From: UBA6398 sp963660485
GTDB taxonomy: Bacteria > Bacteroidota > Bacteroidia > Bacteroidales > Bacteroidaceae
NCBI GenBank assembly: GCA_963660485.1
Contig: CAVKYH010000017.1
Span: 1-47,107, forward strand
Length of the DNA: 47,107 bases
Reading direction: 5' to 3'
Shown: in pieces, positions 16,916-25,026 of the stretch
Numbering within the stretch: the stretch's first letter is position 1
Layout of the letters: each line of letters begins with the position of its first letter
Notes under the pieces: model-generated
Told to the model about the DNA's origin: nothing
Databases searched by the model: none
The model's input: the letters and a program-made list of their open reading frames with translations, nothing else
Translations under genes and position numbers: made by a program

Positions 16916-17830
16916 ATGAATTTACGAAATAGCTTATATTCCATAATAGGTCTGTTTGTTGTTGCTGTAACGCCGGCAACAGTCCATGCCCAGGACCTTA
17001 TTGCACGCCAGGCTCCAGTAGACAGGAGAGTTAAGGCGGCGGATTCAGTGTCGCTAAAGCATCTGCTCAATGCAGAACACGAGGAAGAAATTCGCGGGTT
17101 GTATCCGGACTTCAGTAACGCATCGGTTCATAACTACAAAGGTGTTGAAGTTCCGGATTCTTTTCGTATAGACCTGCGCCATTTCTGTATGCCTACTCCC
17201 TCACGACAAATCACATCGGGATACGGATATCGCAGGGCTTTTAGACGCATGCACAAGGGACTTGACATTAAAGTATATATAGGCGACACGATAAAAGCAG
17301 CTTTCTCAGGAAAGGTTCGTGTGGTGGACTACGAACGCGGAGGTTATGGAAATTATGTGGTGATTCGCCACAGCAATGGCCTGGAAACAGTTTACGGTCA
17401 TCTATCCAAGCAACTCGTTGCGGAAAATCAGGTTGTGAAAGTGGGAGAACCTATCGGACTTGGCGGAAACACGGGACTTTCTACGGGTTCTCACCTGCAT
17501 TTCGAATGTCTCTTTCTTGGTATAGCCATTGACCCGTCGCTTATGTTCGACTTCCCGAATCAAGATGTGGTTTCCGACTTTTACACATTCCGTAAAGACG
17601 GAAAACAATCCGACAGTAATTACGCATCAAATTCTAACGAAAAGCAAAACGAAACGACCTTGGCTTCAGATGCCGTCGTGGACGTGAAATATCATAAGGT
17701 TAAGCGCGGAGATTCTCTGTATTCCATCGCCACTGAATTGGGAACGACTATCGAACGTCTTTGCGAACTCAACCATATAACCAAGCGCCAGAAATTGCGT
17801 CCCGGACAGATTTTGCGTTACGCCGAGTAA
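16916..17830 (+). CDS. M23 (LytM) metallopeptidase with C-terminal LysM
   Basis: An envelope peptidoglycan hydrolase or regulator. 304 residues: signal peptide (about 1-25, VVAVTPATVHAQ), LytM domain about 95-210, and a LysM peptidoglycan-binding repeat at about 258-302 (KRGDSLYSIATELGTTIERL). Zinc-site residues are intact: H113 and D117 in HKGLD, H193 and H195 in HLHF. That suggests an active endopeptidase rather than an EnvC-type degenerate one. It starts a same-strand run of genes ending with folE. Confidence 0.9.
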   Translation: MNLRNSLYSIIGLFVVAVTPATVHAQDLIARQAPVDRRVKAADSVSLKHLLNAEHEEEIRGLYPDFSNASVHNYKGVEVPDSFRIDLRHFCMPTPSRQITSGYGYRRAFRRMHKGLDIKVYIGDTIKAAFSGKVRVVDYERGGYGNYVVIRHSNGLETVYGHLSKQLVAENQVVKVGEPIGLGGNTGLSTGSHLHFECLFLGIAIDPSLMFDFPNQDVVSDFYTFRKDGKQSDSNYASNSNEKQNETTLASDAVVDVKYHKVKRGDSLYSIATELGTTIERLCELNHITKRQKLRPGQILRYAE

Positions 17831-17846
17831 AACGAAGAATAGGGCT

Positions 17847-18395
17847 ATGAAAGAAACTGAAAAGCAGTTCAAGGAAGTAGTGGCGGCATGTCGTGAACTT
17901 TTTGCCAAGAAACTTAGCGACTATTCCCCTTCGTGGCGCATCTTGCGCGTATCGTCTGTAACCGATCAACTTCTCAATAAAGCCAAACGCATTCGTCAGA
18001 TAGGCGAAAGCGGTGTGGCTCTTGTGAACGAGGGAATAGAACCGGAATTTGTGGGGCTGATGAACTATAGTATCATAGGACTGATACAAATAGAACTCGG
18101 ACCGACGCTCGATCCCGATATTTCAAACGACGAAGCTTTGGCATTGTATGACAAATATGCCAAGGAGGCTTACGAGCTTATGGAGAAAAAAAACCACGAC
18201 TACGACGAAGCGTGGCGAGGAATGAGAGTGAGTTCCATGACCGACCTTATCCTTGTAAAGCTTTACAGGGTGAAGCAAATCGAAAACCATAACGGAAAAA
18301 CAACGGTGAGTGAAGGCATTGCCTCCAACTATTTCGATATAATAAACTATGCAGTGTTCTCGCTGATAAAACTACGATATGCTGCAGAAGCGTAA
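17847..18395 (+). CDS. DUF1599 domain protein
   Basis: A 182-residue cytoplasmic protein made of two copies of one motif. One reads KKLSDYSPSWRILRVSSVTD (about 22-41), the other KKNHDYDEAWRGMRVSSMTD (about 114-133), each followed by a KxxRxxQI helix. This is the DUF1599 family, typical of Bacteroidota; its function is not known to me. It starts 16 bp after the M23 gene and overlaps the next gene by 17 bp, so translation is probably coupled. The order DUF1599, DoxX-like, tpiA, SPOR, folE looks like the conserved Bacteroidales order. Confidence 0.85.
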   Translation: MKETEKQFKEVVAACRELFAKKLSDYSPSWRILRVSSVTDQLLNKAKRIRQIGESGVALVNEGIEPEFVGLMNYSIIGLIQIELGPTLDPDISNDEALALYDKYAKEAYELMEKKNHDYDEAWRGMRVSSMTDLILVKLYRVKQIENHNGKTTVSEGIASNYFDIINYAVFSLIKLRYAAEA

Positions 18396-19665
18396 TTATC
18401 TTAATATTATAGTGAATATTTGCAGCTTGTTATTGGCTGCAATTTTTATTTTCTCCGGTTTCACCAAAGCTGTAGACCCTGTTGGCGGCGCAATAAAAAT
18501 CGGAGACTATCTCATGGCATTCGGTTTAAACCCCATTGGCCATGAAACATCGCTCGCCGTACTTTCAGTAGTGGAAAGCACCTTGGAATTTCTGTTGGGC
18601 GTGCACCTTCTGTTGGGAATAAGGCGTAAAATTACTACCATATCAACCCTTGTTCTGATGATATTCATGACAGGGCTCACATTATATATTGCCGTTACAA
18701 ATATAGTAAGTGATTGCGGTTGCTTTGGCGAAGCAATACACCTTAGCAACACGGAAACTTTTCTGAAAAATCTTGTCCTCCTGCTTGCGGCAATATGTAT
18801 CACGGTTTTCCCGCAGAAAATAAATACTTTGATATCCTACAAACACCAATGGATAGCCCAAGCATATTCTCTGACGTTCGTCCTGCTTGTAAGTTTGTAC
18901 TCCTATCATTATCTTCCAATTGTAGACTACCGTCCCTACCATGTGGGACAAAATATACCGCAGGCAATGAGCATTCCGTCTGATGCCAAAGCCCCCGTGT
19001 TTGAAACCATTTTTACTCTTGAAAAGAACGGAGTAAAGAAACAGTTTACCCTTGAAAATTATCCCGATTCCACATGGGCGTTCGTCGATTCGAAGACAAC
19101 GATGATTGAGGCAGGATTTCAGCCCGAGGTAAAAGATTTTGCTTTGTACTCTTTTTCAGGAAACGAAGTAACAAACACTATTCTTAATGAAAAGAACTTT
19201 GCGTTCTGGCTTGTACTTCCGCGTATAGAGAACAGTGATACGGGTGTTATTGACGCGATAGAAGATATTTACGACTATTGTCTTCGCTATGGTTACAGAC
19301 TCTACGGATTTACCGCTTCAGATTCTGTAAAGATTTCCGATTGGCTTCATGCTGCGGGGATTTCTTTTCCTTTTTATAACGCCGACGACGTTGTCTTGAA
19401 AACCATGGTGCGTTCCAATCCTGGTTTGCTGCTTGTGAAGAAAGGCATAATACTTAACAAATGGAGCAAAAACGACCTGCCAGATGAAAGTAAACTCACA
19501 GCAGCTTTGCAAAAGTTATCTCTAACTTACGGAAAAGGCAGTTACGGACTAAAACATACATTAAAATATATAATACTCTTCCTTATTCCGCTAATAATTA
19601 TTATTTTCGCGAGCAAAACGCGGAATAGGCGCTTTATTATAAAAGCACAAAGTAGGCGTGGATAA
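18379..19665 (+). CDS. DoxX/MauE-like membrane protein (BT_3928 type)
   Basis: A 428-residue inner-membrane protein. The N-terminal DoxX/MauE-like unit has four helices (about 10-30, 55-80, 85-108, 125-145) and a DCGCFGE motif at 112-118 whose paired cysteines suggest redox or metal chemistry. A fifth helix (about 160-180) leads to a large soluble domain (about 190-395) and a final helix (about 397-417). Bacteroides homologues sit in the same order before tpiA. The soluble part looks thioredoxin-like in places, but no CxxC is seen. Function unknown. It overlaps the DUF1599 gene by 17 bp. Confidence 0.75.
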   Translation: MLQKRNYLNIIVNICSLLLAAIFIFSGFTKAVDPVGGAIKIGDYLMAFGLNPIGHETSLAVLSVVESTLEFLLGVHLLLGIRRKITTISTLVLMIFMTGLTLYIAVTNIVSDCGCFGEAIHLSNTETFLKNLVLLLAAICITVFPQKINTLISYKHQWIAQAYSLTFVLLVSLYSYHYLPIVDYRPYHVGQNIPQAMSIPSDAKAPVFETIFTLEKNGVKKQFTLENYPDSTWAFVDSKTTMIEAGFQPEVKDFALYSFSGNEVTNTILNEKNFAFWLVLPRIENSDTGVIDAIEDIYDYCLRYGYRLYGFTASDSVKISDWLHAAGISFPFYNADDVVLKTMVRSNPGLLLVKKGIILNKWSKNDLPDESKLTAALQKLSLTYGKGSYGLKHTLKYIILFLIPLIIIIFASKTRNRRFIIKAQSRRG

Positions 19666-19693
19666 AGAACATACAAAAGATAAAATAAATACA

Positions 19694-20455
19694 ATGAGAA
19701 AGAAAATTGTAGCAGGCAATTGGAAAATGAACAAGAACCTGCAAGAAGGCGTTGCCTTGGCAAAAGAAATCAACGAAGTTTGTAAAGCAGATAAGCCCAA
19801 TTGTGGCGTTGTTATTTGCACACCGTTCATTCATCTCGCCAGCGTAGCGCAGGTTTTGGATCAAGAAGTTGTTGCTTTGGGTGCAGAGAATTGCGCTGAC
19901 AAAGAAAAAGGTGCTTATACCGGCGAAGTTTCTGCTGAAATGGTAAAAAGCACAGGTGCGCAATATGTAATACTTGGCCACTCTGAGCGCCGTCAATATT
20001 ACAATGAAACTCCCGAAATTCTCAAAGAAAAAGTATTGCTCGCTTTGCAGAATGGTCTTCAAGTAATCTTCTGCTGCGGAGAAACTCTTGAAGAACGCGA
20101 GTCAGGAAAGCAGAATGAAGTTGTTAAAGCAGAACTTGACGGCTCTGTATTCAATCTCTCTGCTGAAGAGTGGAAGAACATCGTGCTTGCTTACGAACCT
20201 ATTTGGGCAATCGGCACCGGCAAGACAGCTACTTCTGATCAGGCAGAAGAAATGCTTGCGTATATCCGTTCAATTGTTGCTGAGAAATACGGCAATGAAG
20301 TTGCTGATGACACGACAATTCTTTATGGCGGTAGCTGCAAGCCTTCAAATGCTGCCGAACTTTTCGGCAAGCCCGACATCGATGGCGGACTTATCGGCGG
20401 TGCTTCTTTGAAAGTTGATGATTTCAAAGGCATCATCGACGCTTGGAAAAAGTAA
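19694..20455 (+). CDS. tpiA: Triosephosphate isomerase
   Basis: Interconverts dihydroxyacetone phosphate and glyceraldehyde 3-phosphate in glycolysis. 253 residues, the normal length. Catalytic residues are present: N9 and K11 in AGNWKMN, H96 in LGHSERR and E168 in AYEPIWAIGTG. The ATG at 19694 gives the canonical N-terminus (RKKIVAGNWKMN); the longer in-frame GTG at 19658 is rejected. A terminator hairpin follows the stop. Confidence 0.97.
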   Translation: MRKKIVAGNWKMNKNLQEGVALAKEINEVCKADKPNCGVVICTPFIHLASVAQVLDQEVVALGAENCADKEKGAYTGEVSAEMVKSTGAQYVILGHSERRQYYNETPEILKEKVLLALQNGLQVIFCCGETLEERESGKQNEVVKAELDGSVFNLSAEEWKNIVLAYEPIWAIGTGKTATSDQAEEMLAYIRSIVAEKYGNEVADDTTILYGGSCKPSNAAELFGKPDIDGGLIGGASLKVDDFKGIIDAWKK

Positions 20456-20472
20456 TCTTATAAAACATAAAC

Positions 20473-20516
20473 GCCGCTCCATGTAATGAATATTGCAGGG
20501 GCGGCATTTTAATTTT
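20473..20516 (+). terminator. Terminator after tpiA
   Basis: GCCGCTCC pairs with GGGGCGGC (one G-U) and is followed by ATTTTAATTTT. The T tract ends at the ATG of the SPOR gene, so read-through is needed, or a separate start, for the downstream genes. Confidence 0.7.
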
Positions 20517-21107
20517 ATGAACAGACGGATTTTTTTGTTTCTTATTGCCTTGATTTCTATTGAGGGATATGCGCAGACTTCGCAAAGCGATTTTGTACGC
20601 GATGTACAGAAAGACGTTGCGGGGTGGGGCAAACTTGTAATAAACCAAGATTCCCGTCTGACACGACTTGTAAACAAAGATACGGTAGTTGCCCCTGTTC
20701 CACAGACTAAGGAGGAAAAAGAAAAAGCTGTCGATACTACCAAACAGAAAGCCCCTGCCAAGGTTCCTACTTTCTCAGAAGAGAACACGGAGCAGGCTTC
20801 GCGTCCCGCAAAATTGAAGCGTTATAAAATCAGCGGCTATCGTGTGCAGATTTACGCGGGGAACAATTCGCGCAATTCGCGTATCGAGGCCGAACGTACG
20901 GCGCAACGTTTCAAGGGTTATTTCCCCAAGGTGCCATCGTATACGCATTTCTATCCTCCAAGATGGGTTTGCAGGGTAGGGGATTTCAAGACGGCGGAAC
21001 AAGCTCAGACTTTCATGCAACAAGTGCAGCAGTTGAAAGTTTTTTCAGGCTTGACTGTCGTGAAAACGGCCATACAAGTTGTGTATCGCAGCGAAAGCGA
21101 AGAATAA
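20517..21107 (+). CDS. Exported SPOR-domain protein
   Basis: A 196-residue protein with a signal peptide (IFLFLIALISIEGYAQ), a low-complexity charged linker (K/E/T-rich, about 60-95) and a C-terminal SPOR domain (about 108-190, YRVQIYAGNNSRNS and VCRVGDFKTAEQAQ). SPOR domains bind denuded glycan strands of septal peptidoglycan, so a division or envelope role is likely. The ATG at 20517 is chosen because it gives a clean signal peptide and lies directly after the tpiA terminator. Confidence 0.85.
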   Translation: MNRRIFLFLIALISIEGYAQTSQSDFVRDVQKDVAGWGKLVINQDSRLTRLVNKDTVVAPVPQTKEEKEKAVDTTKQKAPAKVPTFSEENTEQASRPAKLKRYKISGYRVQIYAGNNSRNSRIEAERTAQRFKGYFPKVPSYTHFYPPRWVCRVGDFKTAEQAQTFMQQVQQLKVFSGLTVVKTAIQVVYRSESEE

Positions 21108-21119
21108 TATCTAAATTGC

Positions 21120-21713
21120 ATGATGGAAAAATTGACGCAAGAGCAAATCGACTTGGAACTTCAAAAGAATGTGAGGCGAACTCTTGAACTTATAGGCGAG
21201 AATCCTGAAAGGGAAGGGCTTGCAAGAACTCCGCTCCGCGTTACAAAGGCTTTGCAAAAGCTCACTTGTGGATACGAGATGGACCCGAAGGCGGTGTTGA
21301 ATGCGGCGAAATTCAAGGAAGACTACTCTCAGATGGTGATTGTAAAGGATATTGATTTCTTTTCACTGTGTGAACATCACATTCTTCCTTTTTACGGCAA
21401 GGTTCATGTGGCTTACATTCCCAACGGATACATCACGGGGTTGAGCAAGATTGCGAGGGTGGTGGATATTTTCTCTCATCGTTTGCAGGTACAGGAGCGT
21501 ATGACTTGCCAAATCAAGGAGTGCATACAGGAGGCTCTCGATCCGCTTGGCGTGATGGTGGTTGTGGAGGCACAGCATATGTGTATGCAGATGCGTGGTG
21601 TGGAGAAGCAGCATTCCGTAACGGTTACAAGTGATTTCACCGGAGCTTTCAACCAGTCGAAAACGCGTGGTGAATTCCTGGAATTGCTCAAAGTGAAGCA
21701 TTCCAACCAATGA
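21120..21713 (+). CDS. folE: GTP cyclohydrolase I
   Basis: Converts GTP to 7,8-dihydroneopterin triphosphate, the first step of folate synthesis. 197 residues. Zinc ligands C84 and H87 (SLCEHHILPF) and C155 (QHMCMQMRGV) are intact, as is the GLSKIARVVD segment. It starts 12 bp after the SPOR gene, is the last gene of the run and is followed by a terminator. Confidence 0.96.
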   Translation: MMEKLTQEQIDLELQKNVRRTLELIGENPEREGLARTPLRVTKALQKLTCGYEMDPKAVLNAAKFKEDYSQMVIVKDIDFFSLCEHHILPFYGKVHVAYIPNGYITGLSKIARVVDIFSHRLQVQERMTCQIKECIQEALDPLGVMVVVEAQHMCMQMRGVEKQHSVTVTSDFTGAFNQSKTRGEFLELLKVKHSNQ

Positions 21714-21745
21714 TTTTCTGAGATTATCCTATTCTCCATAAAAGA

Positions 21746-21777
21746 GTTGTCTTGAAAACACAAGGCGACTTTTTTTT
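21746..21777 (+). terminator. Terminator after folE
   Basis: GTTGTCTTG pairs with CAAGGCGAC (with G-U pairs) around a 6-nt loop and is followed by eight T. Confidence 0.85.
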
Positions 21778-21845
21778 GTATCTGTCCTGTTTTGTGCAGG
21801 GGAATTTATGGGCCAAACTGCAAGGGGATACGAGGGGTTTACAAA

Positions 21846-21889
21846 AAGACCATGGTGTCTTGGTGAGAAGACCGTGGTGTCTTGACAAA
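21846..21889. repeat. Two 22-bp quasi-palindromic units
   Basis: AAGACCATGGTGTCTTGG is repeated after 22 bp as AAGACCGTGGTGTCTTGA. Each unit is near-palindromic (AAGAC...GTCTT). On the minus strand one unit is followed by TTTTTG, so the pair may terminate recG. The rest of the 21778-21939 gap is empty. Confidence 0.5.
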
Positions 21890-21939
21890 GTCGATTATGG
21901 ATTGTTGAAAACAGGTGGGATTTTGTTTGAACTAAGGCG

Positions 21940-24027
21940 TTATGAAATTTCCTCCCAACTTATGTCGGTGCGGCGTTGTTGTCTGAGTTGTTTCCAAAGT
22001 ATGTCGTTGTATGAATGGTTGTGCTGTGGGTCAGCACTTATAACGTCGTGAGCCATTCGCCGTGCCTGTTCGAGCAACTGTCCGTCGGTTACGAGATTTG
22101 CTATTTTGAGGTTAAACGGCAATCCGCTTTGCATTGTGCCTTGCAAATCGCCCGGCCCGCGCAGCTGCAAGTCTTCTTCTGCAATCTTGAACCCGTCGTT
22201 TGTTGCTGTCATCACATCTATTCTTTTCCGTGTGTCTCCCGAGAGTTTGTCGGGAGTAACAAGGAAACAATATGCCTGGTCGGCGTTTCGCCCCACACGC
22301 CCGCGCAACTGATGAAGTTGCGAAAGGCCAAAACGTTGTGCGCCCTCGATTACCATCACTGTGGCGTTGGGCACGTTTACTCCCACCTCTATCACCGTGG
22401 TAGCCACAAGAATGTCAATGTCGCCCTTGGCAAACGTAGTCATCACCTTGTTTTTGTCGTCAGCTCCCATTTTGCCGTGAACATAAGCAATCCTGCGGTT
22501 GGGGAAAGTCTTGCATAGCCATTCGTAACCGTTCTCAAGGTCGCGCAAGTCCATCTTCTCGTTCTCCTTTATGAGTGGAAACACATAGTAAACCTGATGT
22601 CCTTTGCGTATCTCGTTTTCGAGCAAACGGAATAGCTCCGTGCGCTGATGATTCTCCACTCTTTTCGTAAGCACAGGCTTTCGTCCCGGCGGCAGTTCGT
22701 CCAAAACCGAAACGTTAAGGTCGCCGTAAACAGTCATCGCCAATGTGCGCGGAATGGGAGTGGCTGTCATTACGAGTATATGGGGCGGGGCGGGACTTTT
22801 GAGCCATAGCTTTGCCCTTTGAGCCACTCCGAAACGATGCTGCTCGTCTATTACAGCAAGCCCGAGCTGTGCAAAAACCACCTTGTCCTCTATCACGGCG
22901 TGAGTGCCTATCAGAATTTTCACTTCGCCCGATGCCAATGCTTCAAGGGTGGCTTTGCGCCGTTTTCCCTTTATCGACGATGTGAGCAGGTCGGTTCTTA
23001 TCGGCATTCCGTCAAGCATTTTCGTAATCGTTTCGTAGTGTTGTTCTGCCAATATCTCGGTGGGAGCCATAAGGCATACCTGCCTGTTGTTGTCTATAGC
23101 CATTAGCATCGTCATCAGGGCCACAATGGTTTTCCCGCTCCCCACATCGCCTTGCAGCAACCGGTTCATTTGTTTCCCGCTTCCCACATCGGCGCGAATT
23201 TCATGGAGCACTCTTTTCTGGGCATTGGTCAGGCTGAACGGCAGGTGGTATTTGTAGAAACCGTTGAACGCATCTCCTATTTTCACGAAGCGTTGCCCTA
23301 TGGCCCTTGCCTGACGTTCGCTTGCATAGTTGAGCAAACCGAGCTGAATATAAAAGAGTTCTTCAAATTTCAGCCGTTTGCGTGCTGCTTCAAGTTGGTC
23401 GAAACTTTGCGGGGAATGTATTGCCGTGATAGCCTGTGCGCGTGTGCAGAGTTTTTCGCGCTTCAAGATGTAGGGCGGAATGGTTTCGGGAATGTTTCCT
23501 CCCAACTCCGTCAATGCGCCCTTTATCAGTTTCTCCACAGTCTTTGATGTGATGTTGCATCGCTTCATCTTTTCTGTGGTGTGATAGTATGGCGCAAAAA
23601 CGGTTTGCATACCTTGTGGCTGCGGTTCCTCGAGTTCGGGGTGGGCTATCGACCATCGTCCGCCATAGATTTGGGGAATTCCGAATGCTATGTATTCCTT
23701 TCCGGTTTTGTATTGTTTCTGCACGTAGGAAATGCCTCTGAACCATACGAGTTCCATTACTCCGGCGCCGTCGCTGAACAATGCTTTCAACCGTTTCTTG
23801 CGTCCGTCGCCCTCGGTCTCGAAATATAAGATTTTTCCCTTTACCTGTATGTATTGCATGCCTTCGCGCAATTCGCAAACAGCATACACTTTGCTGCGGT
23901 CGATATATCGGTAGGGATATGTGGTAACCAAATCGCCCACCGAGTGTATCGACAATTCCTTTCCGAGCATAGAGGCGCGCGAAGGCCCTACACCTTTCAG
24001 ATATTTTATGTCTTGTGTCAGCAGCAT
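21940..24027 (-). CDS. recG: ATP-dependent DNA helicase RecG
   Basis: A branch-migration helicase that regresses stalled forks and processes recombination intermediates. 695 residues. An N-terminal wedge/OB domain (about 1-260) is followed by SF2 helicase motifs: Walker A GDVGSGKT at 293-300, DEQH box at 394-397, the TATPIPRTLAM motif, and the late QLRGRVGRN motif. It lies downstream of the DJ-1 gene on the same strand with a hairpin between them. Confidence 0.96.
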   Translation of the reverse strand: MLLTQDIKYLKGVGPSRASMLGKELSIHSVGDLVTTYPYRYIDRSKVYAVCELREGMQYIQVKGKILYFETEGDGRKKRLKALFSDGAGVMELVWFRGISYVQKQYKTGKEYIAFGIPQIYGGRWSIAHPELEEPQPQGMQTVFAPYYHTTEKMKRCNITSKTVEKLIKGALTELGGNIPETIPPYILKREKLCTRAQAITAIHSPQSFDQLEAARKRLKFEELFYIQLGLLNYASERQARAIGQRFVKIGDAFNGFYKYHLPFSLTNAQKRVLHEIRADVGSGKQMNRLLQGDVGSGKTIVALMTMLMAIDNNRQVCLMAPTEILAEQHYETITKMLDGMPIRTDLLTSSIKGKRRKATLEALASGEVKILIGTHAVIEDKVVFAQLGLAVIDEQHRFGVAQRAKLWLKSPAPPHILVMTATPIPRTLAMTVYGDLNVSVLDELPPGRKPVLTKRVENHQRTELFRLLENEIRKGHQVYYVFPLIKENEKMDLRDLENGYEWLCKTFPNRRIAYVHGKMGADDKNKVMTTFAKGDIDILVATTVIEVGVNVPNATVMVIEGAQRFGLSQLHQLRGRVGRNADQAYCFLVTPDKLSGDTRKRIDVMTATNDGFKIAEEDLQLRGPGDLQGTMQSGLPFNLKIANLVTDGQLLEQARRMAHDVISADPQHNHSYNDILWKQLRQQRRTDISWEEIS

Positions 24028-24034
24028 TCCAAAT

Positions 24035-24061
24035 AAGCCGAAGACAGTTTGCCTTCGGCTT
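24035..24061 (-). terminator. Hairpin between the DJ-1 gene and recG
   Basis: AAGCCGAAG pairs with CTTCGGCTT (9 bp, perfect) around a 9-nt loop. The T tract on the minus strand is weak (ATTTGG), so termination before recG may be partial. Confidence 0.6.
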
Positions 24062-24081
24062 TCTTAATGATAGAGTGGTTT

Positions 24082-24624
24082 TCAACTACACAGCATTCCC
24101 GCTGCCACTTCGTCGCTTTTGGCTTTTCCTGCGAGCAGTTCTGCTATTTTCAATGCAAACTCCATGGCGGCAGCCGGTCCTTTGCCGGTAATGATGTTGC
24201 CGTCCTGTTCCACCATTGCTCCCGTGCATTCCGCCCCTTCAAGCTTGTCTTCGAATCCGGGATAGCATGTGGCGCGTTTGTTGTGCAGCAGTCCCAGTTC
24301 GCCAAGTATAAATGGCGCGGCGCAAATGGCTGCAATAGGGAGGTTGTTGTTTGCCCTCTCTTTCAAAACGGCACACAGCGCGCTGTCGTTCCTCAGATTC
24401 AATGCTCCGGGCATTCCGCCGGGCAATACCACGAGTTCGCTTGTGGCAAGGTTGACCTCGGTGAACAAGCTGTCGGTTGTAACCTTTATGCCATGCGCTC
24501 CCACAACTTCGTTGCTGTGGGTGATTGAAACTGTGTGGGCTTCCACTCCGGCACGACGCACTACGTCAACTACTGTCAAGGCTTCCACTTCTTCAAAGCC
24601 TTCTGCAAGCATAATGTAAACCAT
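24082..24624 (-). CDS. DJ-1/PfpI family protein
   Basis: A 180-residue member of the DJ-1 clade (class I glutamine amidotransferase-like fold), linked in related proteins to glyoxal detoxification and stress. The reactive cysteine is C101 in AAICAAP and the supporting glutamate is E14 in EGFEEVEAL. The exact substrate is uncertain. A 57-bp repeat lies upstream in the divergent gap to the ABC operon. Confidence 0.9.
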   Translation of the reverse strand: MVYIMLAEGFEEVEALTVVDVVRRAGVEAHTVSITHSNEVVGAHGIKVTTDSLFTEVNLATSELVVLPGGMPGALNLRNDSALCAVLKERANNNLPIAAICAAPFILGELGLLHNKRATCYPGFEDKLEGAECTGAMVEQDGNIITGKGPAAAMEFALKIAELLAGKAKSDEVAAGMLCS

Positions 24625-24763
24625 ATCTTATATTTTTTGTGTCAGTTACAAATATAACGATATCCTTTCATATATCGCAAAAAAACTTTCTTTTCGTTTC
24701 CGTTTTGCCTCTCTCGCCACTCTGCAAAAACAGCCGTTTTTCTTTTGCCGCATCTCGTAAAAA

Positions 24764-24820
24764 CGAGGTCAGACATAATTTAAATTCCAAGGCATCTAGT
24801 TTAAATTAGGTCAGACCTCG
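24764..24820 (-). repeat. 57-bp palindromic repeat, copy 4
   Basis: Ends CGAGGTCAGA and TCAGACCTCG. The centre reads CCAAGGCATCT, the reverse complement of the other copies, so this one is inverted. The outer stem pair is GAGGTC/GACCTC, again changed on both sides. A GCATCTCGTAAAAAC piece directly before it recurs beside copy 6. It lies in the 402-bp divergent gap 24625-25026, whose other contents are the efflux-operon promoter and operator. Confidence 0.85.
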
Positions 24821-24956
24821 TTTTCGCAATATGCCTTATCGTTTTACCGTTGTGGTAAACTGTTGTTTTTAAGAGAGTTGTAAATATATTGATTTCCTGT
24901 CAAAAACAACCGCAAAAAGAAGAAACAAGGCACGGCAAAAAATATTGGAAAAAAGT

Positions 24957-24987
24957 TTTGCGGGAACAAATATAATATATACTTTTG
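24957..24987 (+). promoter_or_regulatory. Promoter of the efflux operon
   Basis: TTTG (24957-24960) and TACTTTTG (24980-24987) are separated by 19 bp, a near-perfect Bacteroidota promoter. The predicted start (about 24993) falls inside the inverted repeat just downstream. Confidence 0.75.
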
Positions 24988-24988
24988 C

Positions 24989-25012
24989 AGTGTATTAGTT
25001 AAGTAGTACACT
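24989..25012 (+). promoter_or_regulatory. Predicted GntR/YtrA-type operator
   Basis: AGTGTA and TACACT form an inverted repeat with a 12-bp spacer. Allowing one mismatch the arms extend to 9 bp (AGTGTATTA / TAGTACACT). It begins 1 bp after the -7 box, so a bound repressor would block initiation. The operon encodes a YtrA-type regulator at 26709-27116. From memory, the Bacillus subtilis YtrA site is AGTGTA-13 bp-AACACT, which is very similar. Confidence 0.65.
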
Positions 25013-25026
25013 AAGACAGTATAATA

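Noticed and set aside
19658..19693. GTG-initiated extension of tpiA
   Set aside because: It overlaps the end of the previous gene and adds residues not found in the family.
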